The translations under genes were made by a program, and so were the position numbers. The notes under the pieces are model-generated. The model did no database searches, was not told where the DNA came from, and was given only the letters and a program-made list of their open reading frames with translations. Below, in pieces: positions 19,640 to 30,094 of a stretch of 64,000 bases of DNA. This DNA is from Amphiura filiformis (Eukaryota; Echinodermata; Ophiuroidea; Amphilepidida; Amphiuridae). Within the stretch, counting starts at the first letter, position 1, and every line of letters starts with the position of its first letter. Location of the stretch: the NCBI RefSeq assembly GCF_039555335.1, contig NC_092635.1, positions 51,705,255 through 51,769,254 of the forward strand. The letters are read 5' to 3'.

Positions 19640-20598
19640 GAGTCCAAAGCTATTGAGCTGCTGCCAGGATATTGCTTCCGTTATCGGTAGTTATGCAGAC
19701 CTGCTTTTCAGGGTTGAGGTTCCACTCTGAAAGAAGTCCCGTCATTGCATTTGTGATGTTGGTTCTTGTATGATTCTCAGGAACAAACTTGGTACCAAGG
19801 GTGCGCTGCTGAAGATTCCACTCATCATCGATATAACAGAGTCATAGCGTGTCTCTTGACGTAGCTTATGGCATCATACCGTGTGATGACCCCATGTCGC
19901 TGGTGGAAGATTCCACTCATCGTCGATATAACAGAGTCATAGCGTGTCTCTTGACGTAGCTTATGGCATCATACCGTGTGATGACCCCATGTCGCTGGTG
20001 GAAGATTCCACTCATCGTCGATATAACAGAGTCATAGCGTGTCTCTTGACGTAGCTTATGGCATCATACTGTGTGATGACCCCATGTCGCTGGTGGAAGA
20101 TTCCACTCATCGTCGATATAACAGAGTCATACCGTGTCTCTTGACGTATCTTATGGCATCATACCGTGTGATGACCACATGTCGCTGGTGAAAGCAAAGA
20201 AATCTACACAAGTCAAATCGTTCATTACTCTCTACCAGGTGATGTCAAACAGCCGAGGGATATGCACCTTGGACAGTTGCATGGGACTAACTTGGAGGGC
20301 TGCAACGCAGATCAAACTCGTCAAGTATGGCAAGGAAACCAGGTTTCACCACTGTTGTGAATGGTAGTCTGTCTTTGGTGATATAGTGTGTCACGGACAA
20401 TGTCAACCGCTTCGATGTAGGTCCAGACATACGGTTGCCGTTTCTGCAGAGATTTAACAATGGATGCGGAACTTGCAGTAGACGTGGTATGGCGTTGATC
20501 TTTAACTCTTTTGGTCGTAGGTGACACAGGCATGAAGCAATTCCTGGAGAGGGCAATCCCTCATTTGCATGTGCCACATTCTTATTTAAATTAGCCAC
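19640..20598 (-). pseudogene. hAT-superfamily (ZBED-like) transposase fossil
   Basis: Reading minus from 20598: SASIVKSLQKRQPYVW, then KRLTLSVTHYITKDRLPFTT and VVKPGFLAILDEFDLRCSPP (the helical region where I-x-x-D-x-x-P-x-x-x-V-x-x-x-G-F is typical). Next come FAFTSDMWSS, YIDDEWNLQQRTLG, PENHTRTNITNAMTGLLSEW and ICITTDNGSN-like text (VCITTDNGSNILAA). T-D-M-W-x-S, the H-T-x-x-N helix and the TTDNGSN block with the catalytic Asp are hAT hallmarks. Several frameshifts and the 4 x 95-bp amplification at 19811-20190 make it non-functional. The C-terminal dimerisation domain is not seen. Confidence 0.85.
19811..20190. repeat. Four exact-length 95-bp tandem copies inside the hAT transposase
   Basis: GAAGATTCCACTCATC begins copies at 19811, 19906, 20001 and 20096, ending at 20190. 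Copies differ at only a few bases. The unit lies between the encoded TSDMWSS and YIDDEWNL motifs. Since 95 is not a multiple of three, each added copy shifts the frame. Confidence 0.95.
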
Positions 20599-20724
20599 TG
20601 TGTTATTGCTTAATATTCATATGTTATGGAGAGCACTTTACACCACCAGATCGGGCAAGTCATGAATAATTTAGCGTTGTGAAGCCAAATAAACTTATTA
20701 TTTCCCAGGCTTGAAAAAAATTTG

Positions 20725-20797
20725 TAGGCAGAGGTGGGAATCGATCTCGGTACCTCCCAGTTAAAAAGCACAGTGTAACACCATTAAGCCAGCTAAA
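20725..20797 (-). repeat. tRNA-derived SINE head (tRNA-like, minus strand)
   Basis: Reverse-complemented, the sequence reads TTAGCTGGCTTAATGGTGTT as an A-box-like start, an anticodon-arm-like CTTTTTAACTGGGAGG, and GAGATCGATTCCCACC as a B-box. The arms are too mismatched for a working tRNA. It is better described as a Pol III promoter of a SINE or a tRNA pseudogene (closest in layout to tRNA-Lys). Confidence 0.5.
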
Positions 20798-21058
20798 TAT
20801 CTGTTGTGAGATGTGTAACATTAAATCAGTAATAAAAGAAGTAGATTCTTATTTTGGGCTCAAATTGTAGAAAAGGGAAATGTTTTCCCTGCTCTAAAGA
20901 AAATAAAAATTGAGATCTTTAAACAAAATGTTACGGATAAAAAAAAAAAAAAAAAGATTGATATCAAAATAACTTGTCTATTTTATATTTATTTCACGAG
21001 GCGGCATTATCACAGACTAACACTGTATAGGCTAAAAACTAGATCCTCACCACTACCC

Positions 21059-21129
21059 GCCGTCGAGGTCAGTGGTAGAGCATCAGACTGATGATGCCAA
21101 GATTGTTGGTTCGAGTCCTCCTGTCAGCA
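21059..21129 (+). repeat. tRNA-like sequence, degenerate (SINE head or tRNA pseudogene)
   Basis: GGTCAGTGGTAGAGCATCAG is a strong A-box and D-arm, and GGTTCGAGTCC is a strong B-box. The segment length (71) fits a tRNA, but only four of seven acceptor pairs form and the T-stem has two mismatches. The anticodon arm resembles Ile/Met tRNAs (CTGATGA loop). Most likely a SINE head or pseudogene. Confidence 0.5.
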
Positions 21130-21335
21130 ATGTTTATTTTTGTGAATGCAATGCTACGATACCATTTGTTCAAATTTTTTATTTATTTATTTGTTTATTT
21201 GTTGTTGTTTTTTAATGTAAATAATTATGTATTTATTTTGTTTAATCACTCACTCACACTCAAAGAGGGCTCTTGGTCGATCAGTTCATTTATTCATTGT
21301 TTGATGGTTGTGATACGTCTGTTGATCGAAATTGA

Positions 21336-21780
21336 ATATCATATAATTTATAGAAAGATTTAAACTCTTGATCTCAATACAAAATATTTACCTCCGTAAT
21401 TTTCAGCTGTTGCTACTACAGCCTTCGTCAGCGGAATGACCCGATCGTGCACTCTTGAAGTGTGACGTAATGACCGGGTCATAGACCTTTGGTAACTTGT
21501 AGCGCCCTCCGTCTTTGTTCAGAGATGGTTGGTTGGCCCTGATGTGGATGGCCTCCTTGACTCCTCTCTCAAAACCAGGTCATTACGTCACACCAGGTCA
21601 TTACGGTCATTACGTCACACTTCAAGAGTGCACGATCGGGTCATTCCGCTGACGAAGGCTGTAGTAGCAACAGCTGAAAATTACGGAGGTAAATATTTTG
21701 TATTGAGATCAAGAGTTTAAATCTTTCTATATATGGATTACCAATACAGATGAACTTTCATGCTAATATCATATAATTTA
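21336..21780. mobile_element. Fold-back retroelement fragment with 127-bp identical arms and 15-bp target duplication (Penelope-like?)
   Basis: Arms 21349-21475 and 21605-21731 are perfect reverse complements around a 129-bp spacer. ATATCATATAATTTA flanks the unit at 21336-21350 and 21766-21780. A 15-bp duplication points to retrotransposition rather than a cut-and-paste MITE. Each arm contains CTGACGAAGGCTGTAGTAGC followed by ACAGCTGAAA, the CUGANGA...GAAA arrangement of hammerhead ribozyme cores. Such cores are known in Penelope-like elements, which also carry inverted pseudo-LTRs. No RT is present, so this is a short 5'-truncated or solo unit. Assignment to Penelope-like elements is inference. 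Confidence 0.65.
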
Positions 21781-21796
21781 TTCATATTCATTGTTT

Positions 21797-21799
21797 GTG

Positions 21800-21835
<36 letters not shown>

Positions 21836-21972
21836 AACTGATTGATGGATTTGTTGAGCCGGTGCAAGTGAGTGCGTAGAGGCGAGTTACTTGAACAAGC
21901 CTTAATAATTATACACTAACTAACTAAATAACTAAATAACTAAATAACTAAATAACTAAATAAATAAATAAC

Positions 21973-22011
<39 letters not shown>

Positions 22012-22016
22012 ATAGC
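21797..22016. repeat. GATT and CTAAATAAATA microsatellites
   Basis: (GATT)n at about 21799-21835 and a (TAAATAACTAAA)/(TAAA)n run at about 21918-22012, separated by 80 bases of unique sequence. Confidence 0.95.
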
Positions 22017-22267
22017 TTCCCCTCTCAGCCTGCCAAAATATTGTGACCACCCCCCTGTTGGACATTCAAATTATTGGGATTCCAAATAATGATTAAATAC
22101 ATCAGATTTGTAGATGTAGGCCTACAATAAGAAAACTTTAAAAAAAAAACTAAACCGATATTTTACTCATTATTGACCATGGTAAACAAAATATTTTATA
22201 GTAATAAAATAATTTTTGATCAAAATAAAATTTCCATATCATAAGCGTTTCCGGACATTTACTGTTA

Positions 22268-22562
22268 TCCTCCTCTCGGGGTACTCACGTACAAGGTTTC
22301 CACGAAAAATCCTAAAACATGGGTCTACTGAAGAAAAATCCTTAGACATGGGTCTCCTTTTTCCGTGCTATGTGTGAAAAGGAAAAACATGTTGCTTTTA
22401 CTATTTTCAAGCTCAAATCCTTAGATATGGGTCCTTACTTTCCTGACAATCCTTAGATATGGGTACCTATTTTCGGTAAAATCGTGACCCTTAGAAATGG
22501 TTATGGGTTAGGAAGCTCGGGCCGCTCATCCCCGCGAAAAATAATCCAAGTACCCCCCAGGT
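22268..22562. repeat. MITE-like repeat with ATCCTTAGAYATGGGTC units
   Basis: The word ATCCTTAGATATGGGT and variants recur five times. The ends read GGGGTACTCACGTAC on the left and CCAAGTACCCCCC on the right, i.e. short inverted GGGGTACT termini. Non-coding. Confidence 0.5.
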
Positions 22563-22821
22563 TATCCTAAGCCTTTTATAAAGCGTTTTAAATCGCACCC
22601 CCCATTTTACCCTCCTCAGGACTCAAAACTATTGCACAGCCCCTGATAATCTCCAAAATTATTCAATTGCTTCTTTCGATGGGCCTAAACTCTTGTAATA
22701 GGCCTACACATATTAAATACAGCAAGCTGCATTCAAATTATACATGCACGATACAAGTGGTATTCCAGAAACTCTGCACATCAGTGCATCACTTAATTAA
22801 TATTACTACCGGTAGTGAACA

Positions 22822-23327
22822 GCAAGCTTCAAAGCTTGAAAGTGCGCCCGCTTTACTACCTGAGAGCAATCCGGTGGCGGCGTTTCAATTTATTACTTGT
22901 TTAGAAATCCACAAGATCAAATAGAACGGTGAGTAATGATTATTTACTTGTTTTTAAAATAAACTTCTTAGGCCAGTAATAAACTACGTTTACGGCCGAC
23001 AACTATAGTTTGAATGATATTTATTATCACACGAGGAAATAAAACAAACGAATATGGCGCTTCACGTGACGGTAGGTCAGGTCAGTGGTCAAAGGTTTTT
23101 ATCGCTAAATCGCTGGCTGCATATCGTATCAAATTCAAGTGATACACTACCGTCGTATTATTGACACCAATTTCTAATTTCGACATTACTATTGCGAAAG
23201 GTTATTCCATTATCAAACTAGTAGACTTTCTGTAAAAAACAAATCATTGGTGCCTGATGGGAAATACTAGTACGCCATCACCGGATTGCTCTCAGCTCTG
23301 CTAGCTGGCACTCTTTAAGCTTGCTAC
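22822..23327. repeat. Fold-back repeat (CACCGGATTGCTCTCAG arms)
   Basis: CTGAGAGCAATCCGGTGGCG (about 22859) is inverted at ATCACCGGATTGCTCTCAGC (about 23278). GCAAGCTTCAAAGC near 22822 is mirrored by CTTTAAGCTTGC near 23317. The interior of about 380 bp is unique. No target duplication was identified. Confidence 0.5.
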
Positions 23328-23559
23328 TCGCATTCAACAGGCAGAGTTCGCAAAACTAACGGCGTCGTTATTTGCCAACCCTAATTAACATGATCAAGGG
23401 ATCGAAATTAATTATTCATAACCGATCGATAACTGGCCTCATTTTCTAAGTAGCAAGCCAGCGGGATATGTCATAGGTTTGCGTTGATAATAGAACAACC
23501 GTGAATCTAGTGTCACCCCCTTGACACAGGTTTCACATCCGAGTACTGCATGATTTCTG

Positions 23560-23870
23560 TTATCATGTGCACAAGCCCTGTCTGGTTCAATGTTTGCGTC
23601 CGGCTTCCTTACAACATTAACAAAACCCCATCAGTTTGTGTGAAGTCTTTGGCGTCAAGAAACACTTATGGGCAGCTAGTAGACGGAAAGACTGGTTGGC
23701 ATATTTTTCGACTTATAATGGCAGCCAAGAAGTAGAGCAGTATGAATTTGTACAAGCGCAAGAGGCACTTTCCATCTGCATGCTTTCTTGCATCTACGTT
23801 GTATGAAATCAAGCACTTATTGCGCTTATGGTCATCTGTATTCTGTGAACGTTGTGGCAAACGCGGCTGT
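23560..23870 (-). pseudogene. Second, separate DUF6589-like fragment
   Basis: Minus-strand text includes NVDARKHADGKCLLRLYKFI, then in other frames KYANQSFRLLAAHKCFLTPK and GFVNVVRKPDANIEPDRAC. This is the same block order as in the 6-10 kb array (DA-x4-DG, KYA, LTP, then N-I-E-x-D-R). It diverges strongly from the array units and has two frameshifts. It is therefore an independent older copy of the family, not part of the recent amplification. Confidence 0.6.
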
Positions 23871-24028
23871 CAATTAGTTAAATGTCTCTTGAGCCCTTTC
23901 AAAGTAACAAATTTAAGGGACTGTTGCTCTTGTTTGCTCACAGAGATGTCAAACCAATTTGTGTTGAATGTTTGAATCTCTCTACTATATTCCTAGCAAA
24001 TGAAAAAAGTCTTATTTGGATATAAAAG

Positions 24029-24337
24029 TCAACAATTAATTGCAACAGAATCAAACTCCCATGTTCTGAAAGGTGTGTGGGGGTGTGTGTGCATAAAAAT
24101 GGTCCATTTATCACCGATCACCCTGTCTCTTGATACCGCTTCTGCTACTCCAGTTCTCAGATCTACTGTTTGCATTTGTGCTGGCTGTGTGGGAAGATGG
24201 TTTCTGATTATTTCATCCAACTTCTCAAAGAAAAGGAAAGTTTTGTCATTTTTTATACTAGGGTCAAACCGCCATGTGTAGCTCAATCGTGTGTCTTTAT
24301 TGCTACCCTCAGTCATGTTTGCTAACACTCGTCTCAT
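24029..24337 (-). pseudogene. Unrecognised 102-residue frame next to the DUF6589-like fragment
   Basis: The frame has a plausible protein composition (MRRVLANMTEGSNKDTRLSY, then FDPSIKNDKTFLFFEKLDEI) and lies on the same strand, upstream of 23560-23870. It may be part of the same degenerate gene. I do not recognise a domain and there is no second copy in the window. Confidence 0.3.
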
Positions 24338-24340
24338 TTC

Positions 24341-26270
24341 TGGGTTTTCAGTTTTTGTCTCGCCTGTTCAGGGAGAGACTTAGTAATCACTATGGTGTGT
24401 GTGTGTCCGTGTGTGGGGGTGGGGGGGTGTGCGTGTGTGTGTTCGGAAAAAGCTTGTGAACGCGTTATCTTGAGAACCGTAAGTGCTATGATGACGAAAC
24501 TTTATAGGGGGTAGCATGACCAAAGGGTGTCGACCTGATTAGATTTTGAGCGCAAAATATGGTAATTAAGTACCTAATTTGCATAATTTATGCGTAATAA
24601 GCAAAATACCTTGTGAACAGATTATCTGGAGATCCGTATGGGGTACAGTGGACGTAACTTGGTGGGGAGTAGCGTGGCCAGATGTTCTCGACCTGATTAG
24701 ATTTTCAGCGCAAAATATGCTAATTAAGTACCTAATTTGCATAATTTATCCGTATTTGATGCGTATCAAGCAAAAAAAACCTTGTGAACAGCTTATCTGG
24801 AGATCCGTATGGGGTACAGTGACGTAACTTGGTGGGGAGTGGCGGGGCCAGATGTTCTCGACCTGATTAGATTTTCAGCGCAAAATATGCTAATTAAGTA
24901 CCTAATTTGCATAATTTATGCGTATTTGATGCGTATCAAGCAAAAACCCTTGTGAACAGCTTATCTGGAGATCCGTATGGGGTACAGTGACATAACTTGG
25001 TGAGGAGAAGCGGGGCCAGAGGTTCTCGACCTGATTAGATTTTGAGCGTAAAATATGGTAATTAAGTACCTAATTTGCATAATATATGCGTAATAAGCAA
25101 AATACCTTGTGAACAGATTATCTGGAGATCCGTATGGGGTACAGTGACGTAACTTGGTGGGGAGTTGCGTGGCCAGAGGTACTCGACCTGATTAGATTTT
25201 CATGAGGTCAAAGGTCACATACAAGGTCAAAGGTCAACTGAGGTCACCAAATCTTTTAATAATTAATTTTCAACTGTGCATCACATATCCCAATAACAGC
25301 TTGATCGGTCATGTAATTAAGGAAATATGACGACTTTAAGATAGTCGCTTTCTTTGTAAAGTATAGCGTTATCTTGAGAACCGTAAGTGCTATGATGACG
25401 AAACTTTAAAGGGGGTAGCATGACCAAAGGGTGTCGACCTGATTAGATTTTGAGCGCAAAATATGGTAATTAAGTACCTAATTTGCATAATTTATGCGTA
25501 ATAAGCAAAATACCTTGTGAACAGATTATCTGGAGATCCGTATGGGGTACAGTGACGTAACTTGGTGGGGGGTAGCGTGGCCAGATGTTGTCGACCTGAT
25601 TAGATTTTCAGCGCAAAATATGCTAATTAAGTACCTAATTTGCATAATTTATCCGTATTTGATGCGTATCAAGCAAAAAAAACCCTTGTGAACAGCTTAT
25701 CTGGAGATCCGTATGGGGTACAGTGACGTAACTTGGTGGGGAGTAGCGTGGCCAGATGTTCTCGACCTGATTAGATTTTCAGCGCAAAATATGCTAATTA
25801 AGTACCTAATTTGCATAATTTATGCGTATTTGATGCGTATCAAGCAAAAACCCTTGTGAACAGCTTATCTGGAGATCCGTATGGGGTACAGTGACGTAAC
25901 TTGGTGAGGAGAAGCGGGCCAGAGGTTCTCGACCTGATTAGATTTTGAGCGTAAAATATGGTAATTAAGTACCTAATTTGCATAATATATGCGTAATAAG
26001 CAAAATACCTTGTGAACAGATTATCTGGAGATCCGTATGGGGTACAGTGACGTAACTTGGTGGGGAGTTGCGTGGCCAGAGGTACTCGACCTGATTAGAT
26101 TTTCATGAGGTCAAAGGTCACATACAAGGTCAAAGGTCAACTGAGGTCACCAAATCTTTTAATAATTAATTTTCAACTGTGCATCACATATCCCAATAAC
26201 AGCTTGATCGGTCATGTAATTAAGGAAATATGACGACTTTAACATAGTCGCTTTCTTTGTAAAGTATAGC
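24341..26270. repeat. Repeat family A: 904-bp tandem duplication built from smaller units
   Basis: GTTATCTTGAGAACCGTAAG starts copies at 24464 and 25368, so 24464-25367 and 25368-26270 are a 904-bp head-to-tail duplication. Within each there are four units of 125-160 bp with CTGGAGATCCGTATGGGGTA, CTCGACCTGATTAGATTTTC, GCGCAAAATATG and CTAATTTGCATAATTTATG. Each 904-bp copy ends in a segment with two perfect AGGTCAAAGGTCA motifs. The left end (24350) has TTTTGTCTCGCCTG as at 467. Non-coding. Confidence 0.9.
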
Positions 26271-26640
26271 AAAGTAGCACTTTCAATGAGTGATAACTCG
26301 TAAAGGAAGCATCTTTCTGTTTTGATTTATTTGATGAAATAATTCTTTGGTATTGCCAAATTTGATTTTTCAGCGCAACATACTTTATCCAATTTCGTGA
26401 GGTCAAAGGTCACATACAAGGTCAAAGGTCAACTGAGGTCACCAAATCTTTTAATAATTAATTTTCAACTGTGCATCACATATCCCAATAACAGCTTGAT
26501 CGGTCATGTAATTAAGGAAATATGACGACTTTAAGATAGTCGCTTTCCATGTAAAGTATAGCAAAGTAGCACTTTCAATGAGTGATAACTCGTAAAGGAA
26601 GCATCTTTCTGTTTTGATTTATTACTTTGATGAAATAGTT
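26271..26640. repeat. Third copy of the GGTCA segment plus duplicated tail
   Basis: AAAGTAGCACTTTCAATGAG occurs at 26271 and 26567, a 296-bp tandem duplication. The AGGTCAAAGGTCA pair recurs here at 26400 and 26419. This links the 904-bp duplication with the following array. Confidence 0.85.
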
Positions 26641-27620
26641 CTTTGGTTTTGCCAAATTTTTGGAAAGTCATTACGGGGTCATCCGAGGTCACTCAGGGGT
26701 CATCTGAGGTCAAGTTATTAAAAACTCGTATGGGCATGAAACTTGATGTGTACAGTCAACATTTCAAGGCAAATTTTTGGAAGTTCATTTTGGGGTCACC
26801 AGGGGTCATCTGAGGTCAAATTAGTAAAAACTGTCGTATGGGCATGAAACTTGGTGGGTACAGTCATCATTTAAAGCCAAATTTTTGGAAGGTCATTTTG
26901 GGGTCACCAGGGGTCATCTGAGGTCAACTTAGTAAAAACTGTTGTATGGACATGAAACTTGGTGGGTACAGTCAACATTTCAAGCCAAATTTTTGGAAGG
27001 TCATTTCGGGGTCATCTGAGGTCAAATTAGTAAAAACTGTTGGATGGACATGAAACTTGGTGGGTACAGTCAACATTTAACGCCAAATTTTTGAAAGGTC
27101 ATTTTGAAGTTACCAGGGGTCATCTGAGGTCAAATTAGTAAAAACTGTCGGATGGGCATGAAACTTGGTGGGTACAGTCAACATTTACAGCCAAATTTTT
27201 GGAAGGTCATTTCGGGGTCACCAGGGGTCATCTGAGGTCAAATTAGTAAGAACTGTCGTATGGTCATGCAACTTGGTGGGTACAGTCAACATTTAAAACC
27301 AAATATTTGGAAGGTAATTTCGGAGTCACCAGGGGTCATCTGAGGACAAATTAGTAAAAACTCGTATGGGCATGAAACTTGATGGGTACAGTCAACATTT
27401 GAAGCCAAATTTTTGGAAGGTCATTTCGAGGCCACCAGGGGTCGTCTGAGGTCAAATTAGTAAAAACTGTCGTATGGGCATGAAACTTAGCACGAGGGGT
27501 ACAGTCAACATTTAGAGCCAAAATTTTAGAAGGTCATTTCAGGGCCACCAGGGGTCATCTGAGGTCATATTAGTAAAAACTGTTGCATGGGCATGAAACT
27601 TGGTGGGTACAGTTACCATC
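26641..27620. repeat. GGTCA-rich array of about 108-bp units, block II
   Basis: Nine units share GGGCATGAAACTTGGTGGGT, ACAGTCAACATTT, CCAAATTTTTGGAAGGTCAT and CAGGGGTCATCTGAGGTCAA. It is the same family as 2705-3660, where the array splits a retroelement gene. Units differ by about 5-10 percent. Confidence 0.9.
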
Positions 27621-27678
27621 GGCCAGATAATCGTGCCCAGCCGATAACCGCCAAATTCATTTACCTCTCTACCAACAG

Positions 27679-28406
27679 TTATCGCAAAAGCAGGCAGTCA
27701 CAAAAGCAGGCGAGACTCGTGGTTCGAGAACCGCCTTGTTTAGCTACTGTTCTAGGCATTTTAAAAACAACGTAACCGGCATATCGCAATGCATTTTGTT
27801 CTTTGGCTGGCAGTCTTGCATCTTGTGGTTCTAGTTCAACTCTTGCTGTTTGCAAATTTTCATGTCTTAATATCAAACACTCAAACAGTGACGTCAAAAA
27901 CATTAGCAAAAATATATGGGACAACTGTAGACAACATTGAGAGTCCCTTGAAAATTCCACCTGGTTGGGCAAGAATTCTGACTGGGGGCATTGGCCCCGC
28001 CCCTAAACCCCGTGACATTGCCACTGCTCCTTATGGTAAAGTTTGTTCGGTCTCTTGTGCAGAACATTTGCCTCAAATAAGTAACTTTGTAGGCTCCATT
28101 CATAAGCTCATTTTGTTTATCTTGGGAAATATTTGCGTCAAAGCTACCGCGGGTGTTCGCCGTTCTGTCCCATTTGAGGCTGTGTTGAATTCTCTCACTA
28201 GCGGCACCACCAACTTGAAGTAGCATGATTGCTGCCAGTCGAAGATATTTGGGATGCTTCTTTGTGTGAAACTTTGCATGCCTTTGTGTTAAGCGATAGA
28301 AGTTCAGTTCCATTGTCTGTGTTTGCCCGATCCTTTCCTTGCTGACATTGTAGTCAGCAAGGTATTTCCTTGTATTGCCAACATGATCTGTAAGAAAATA
28401 AAGCAA
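27679..28406 (-). pseudogene. Degenerate minus-strand coding remnant, family uncertain
   Basis: A 167-residue frame (28406-27903) and a 97-residue frame (27972-27679) overlap in different phases. The second contains ARLPAKEQNALRYAGYVVFK, similar to an E-x-x-A-L-R-Y-A-A-G-Y-V block that I associate with transposon-linked uncharacterised proteins. The first shows no domain I recognise. A damaged mobile-element gene is the simplest reading. Confidence 0.35.
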
Positions 28407-29695
28407 GAATTAAATGTGATTGTAAAGTTGGTTTACGACAATACTTCAGAACAAGGGAATTCAATACAGGTGAAGTGTGGTGTTCAGCAATCCATGTAGA
28501 GAAAATAATCACCTGGCTTATCTGTTGAGAAAAAACTTTGTGGAAATTGACCCTACGGCTTATATTTTTCACTCTCACAAATCACGCCAGTTGCATGCCT
28601 TTGTGTTAGGCGATAGAGCATATGCCACTTCCTGGTGAGAGCTCAATCATCTAAATAATGAAAATTTTTATTTATGCCTTACACATGCCCATGACTCATC
28701 AACTCATATTCATAGGAATATCTCTGATGATACATCTGAATTTGCTATCTGTAGTTGCATCTTCTGGCATATTCACTATTTGTTTGCAAGCTTGCATTTG
28801 ATTATGAGTTTTAATATGTACACATTGTAATGGGATTGTAACATATAGGCCTAAGCATTATCAACATTTGAAATTTATATTTATAACAATAATTGTACCT
28901 GTTTGTCCCACCTTTCCTCCATCAAATTAACTACGATATGCAAAATAGCTGGTGTCAAGCAAACTGCTCGAAAATCTGTATGGCTTAATGGGCTTATTGC
29001 TTCTCTCTACGTATGCGAAGTTCATTCCAGCATGGCTCGAATTGTAACAGACCCAGACCCCGCACTTGCTCCATCAAATTAACTTTGCACATATTTCTCT
29101 TTTTTCCCTTGCCATATAAGCAGATGTTTTGGCTTGCCTTATCATGTTGGACTTCAGTGTAGTACCCATGATTTGCTGTTAAATTCAAATTGTTATCCAG
29201 ACAGAAATTCTTATCAGTTCAGGCAGCTTGTATTAATGGTCTGGTTGCCATGTTAATTTCAACAACACCTTTACCGCAGCAATCGCACTCAACGTACTAT
29301 CCCATCGGGCAAAGCCGCGAATTTCTGATTTGTGGTTGAAATGAACAGTCTGGCATTTTCTTTTGTGCACTGTCTGTGATTTGACATTACATTAAAGATG
29401 AGCAAGTAGTACATGCTATGCTTTCCTTTTCTTGTCCCCATTTGTATGCTGGGATATTAAGCTTGTGGATGACAAATTCTAGAGAGCAAATAAGGTGCTG
29501 TGGTTATCTTGGTTTGTATGTAGTGTGTGTGCGACAGATCCCGTTATTCGGTCAGTTCTCTGTTAAGTTTGCGCTCTTTTCTCTCCGCTTGTTTCTTGTT
29601 TTAACGTCTAGGTTCCTTATGCCATGAAAGCCATTCAACCTGGTTGAAGATGAGAATTACAAATTAAAAGGGATGAAACTTACAGGCAAATTATC
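28407..29695. other. Gene-free interval with one dispersed repeat
   Basis: The only recognisable element is GCATTTGATTATGAGTTTTA and TACACATTGTAATGGGATTG at about 28795-28840, shared with 8980-9020. Short frames on both strands have no supporting features. Confidence 0.4.
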
Positions 29696-29699
29696 TTGG

Positions 29700-30008
29700 T
29701 GTAGGTTAGTCATCTGTCAAGTGATCATTGCAAATATTTATAGCATCTGGCTTATTACATGTGGATAAATACAATGAGTGAAGTCCAGGAGGGATATTAA
29801 CCCTTTTTGAAATGGGCTTTTTACTAATGAATGGTGTTGTATGTTCTGCCATTCCAACTGGTTTTGTGTTGCAGCTGGCAAGATTGTCCAAGAAGTGGTC
29901 TTCCTCAGCTGCAGTTGATGGCTGTTGTGGCAGCTTAGATCGTTCCGTCTTCACCCGAGCCTTTGAAGTCTGGTCATAGAATTTTATTTGGGAAACAGTT
30001 GCACCAGT
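29700..30008. repeat. 346-bp tandem array, unit split off by the LINE
   Basis: This segment (landmark CCAAGAAGTGGTC at 29888) is the first unit of the array that resumes at 33275. It is more diverged than the others. It ends in the LINE target duplication AGTTGCACCAGT (29997-30008). Confidence 0.85.
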
Positions 30009-30094
30009 ATGCTGGTCTATATATAGGGGAGGAGTCGGCGACCTTCACGTGGTCTCCCCTGTTAACTCGCTAAAAACGAGAACGAACGTCGACA

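Noticed and set aside
21059..21129. Functional tRNA-Ile or tRNA-Met gene
   Set aside because: The A- and B-boxes are good but the acceptor, anticodon and T stems are too mismatched. A SINE head or pseudogene is more likely.
21605..21731. Complete, active hammerhead ribozyme in the fold-back arm
   Set aside because: CUGACGA, stem II, GAAA and a short stem III can be drawn, but no stem I pairing was found next to the putative cleavage site. It is reported only as a core-like arrangement.
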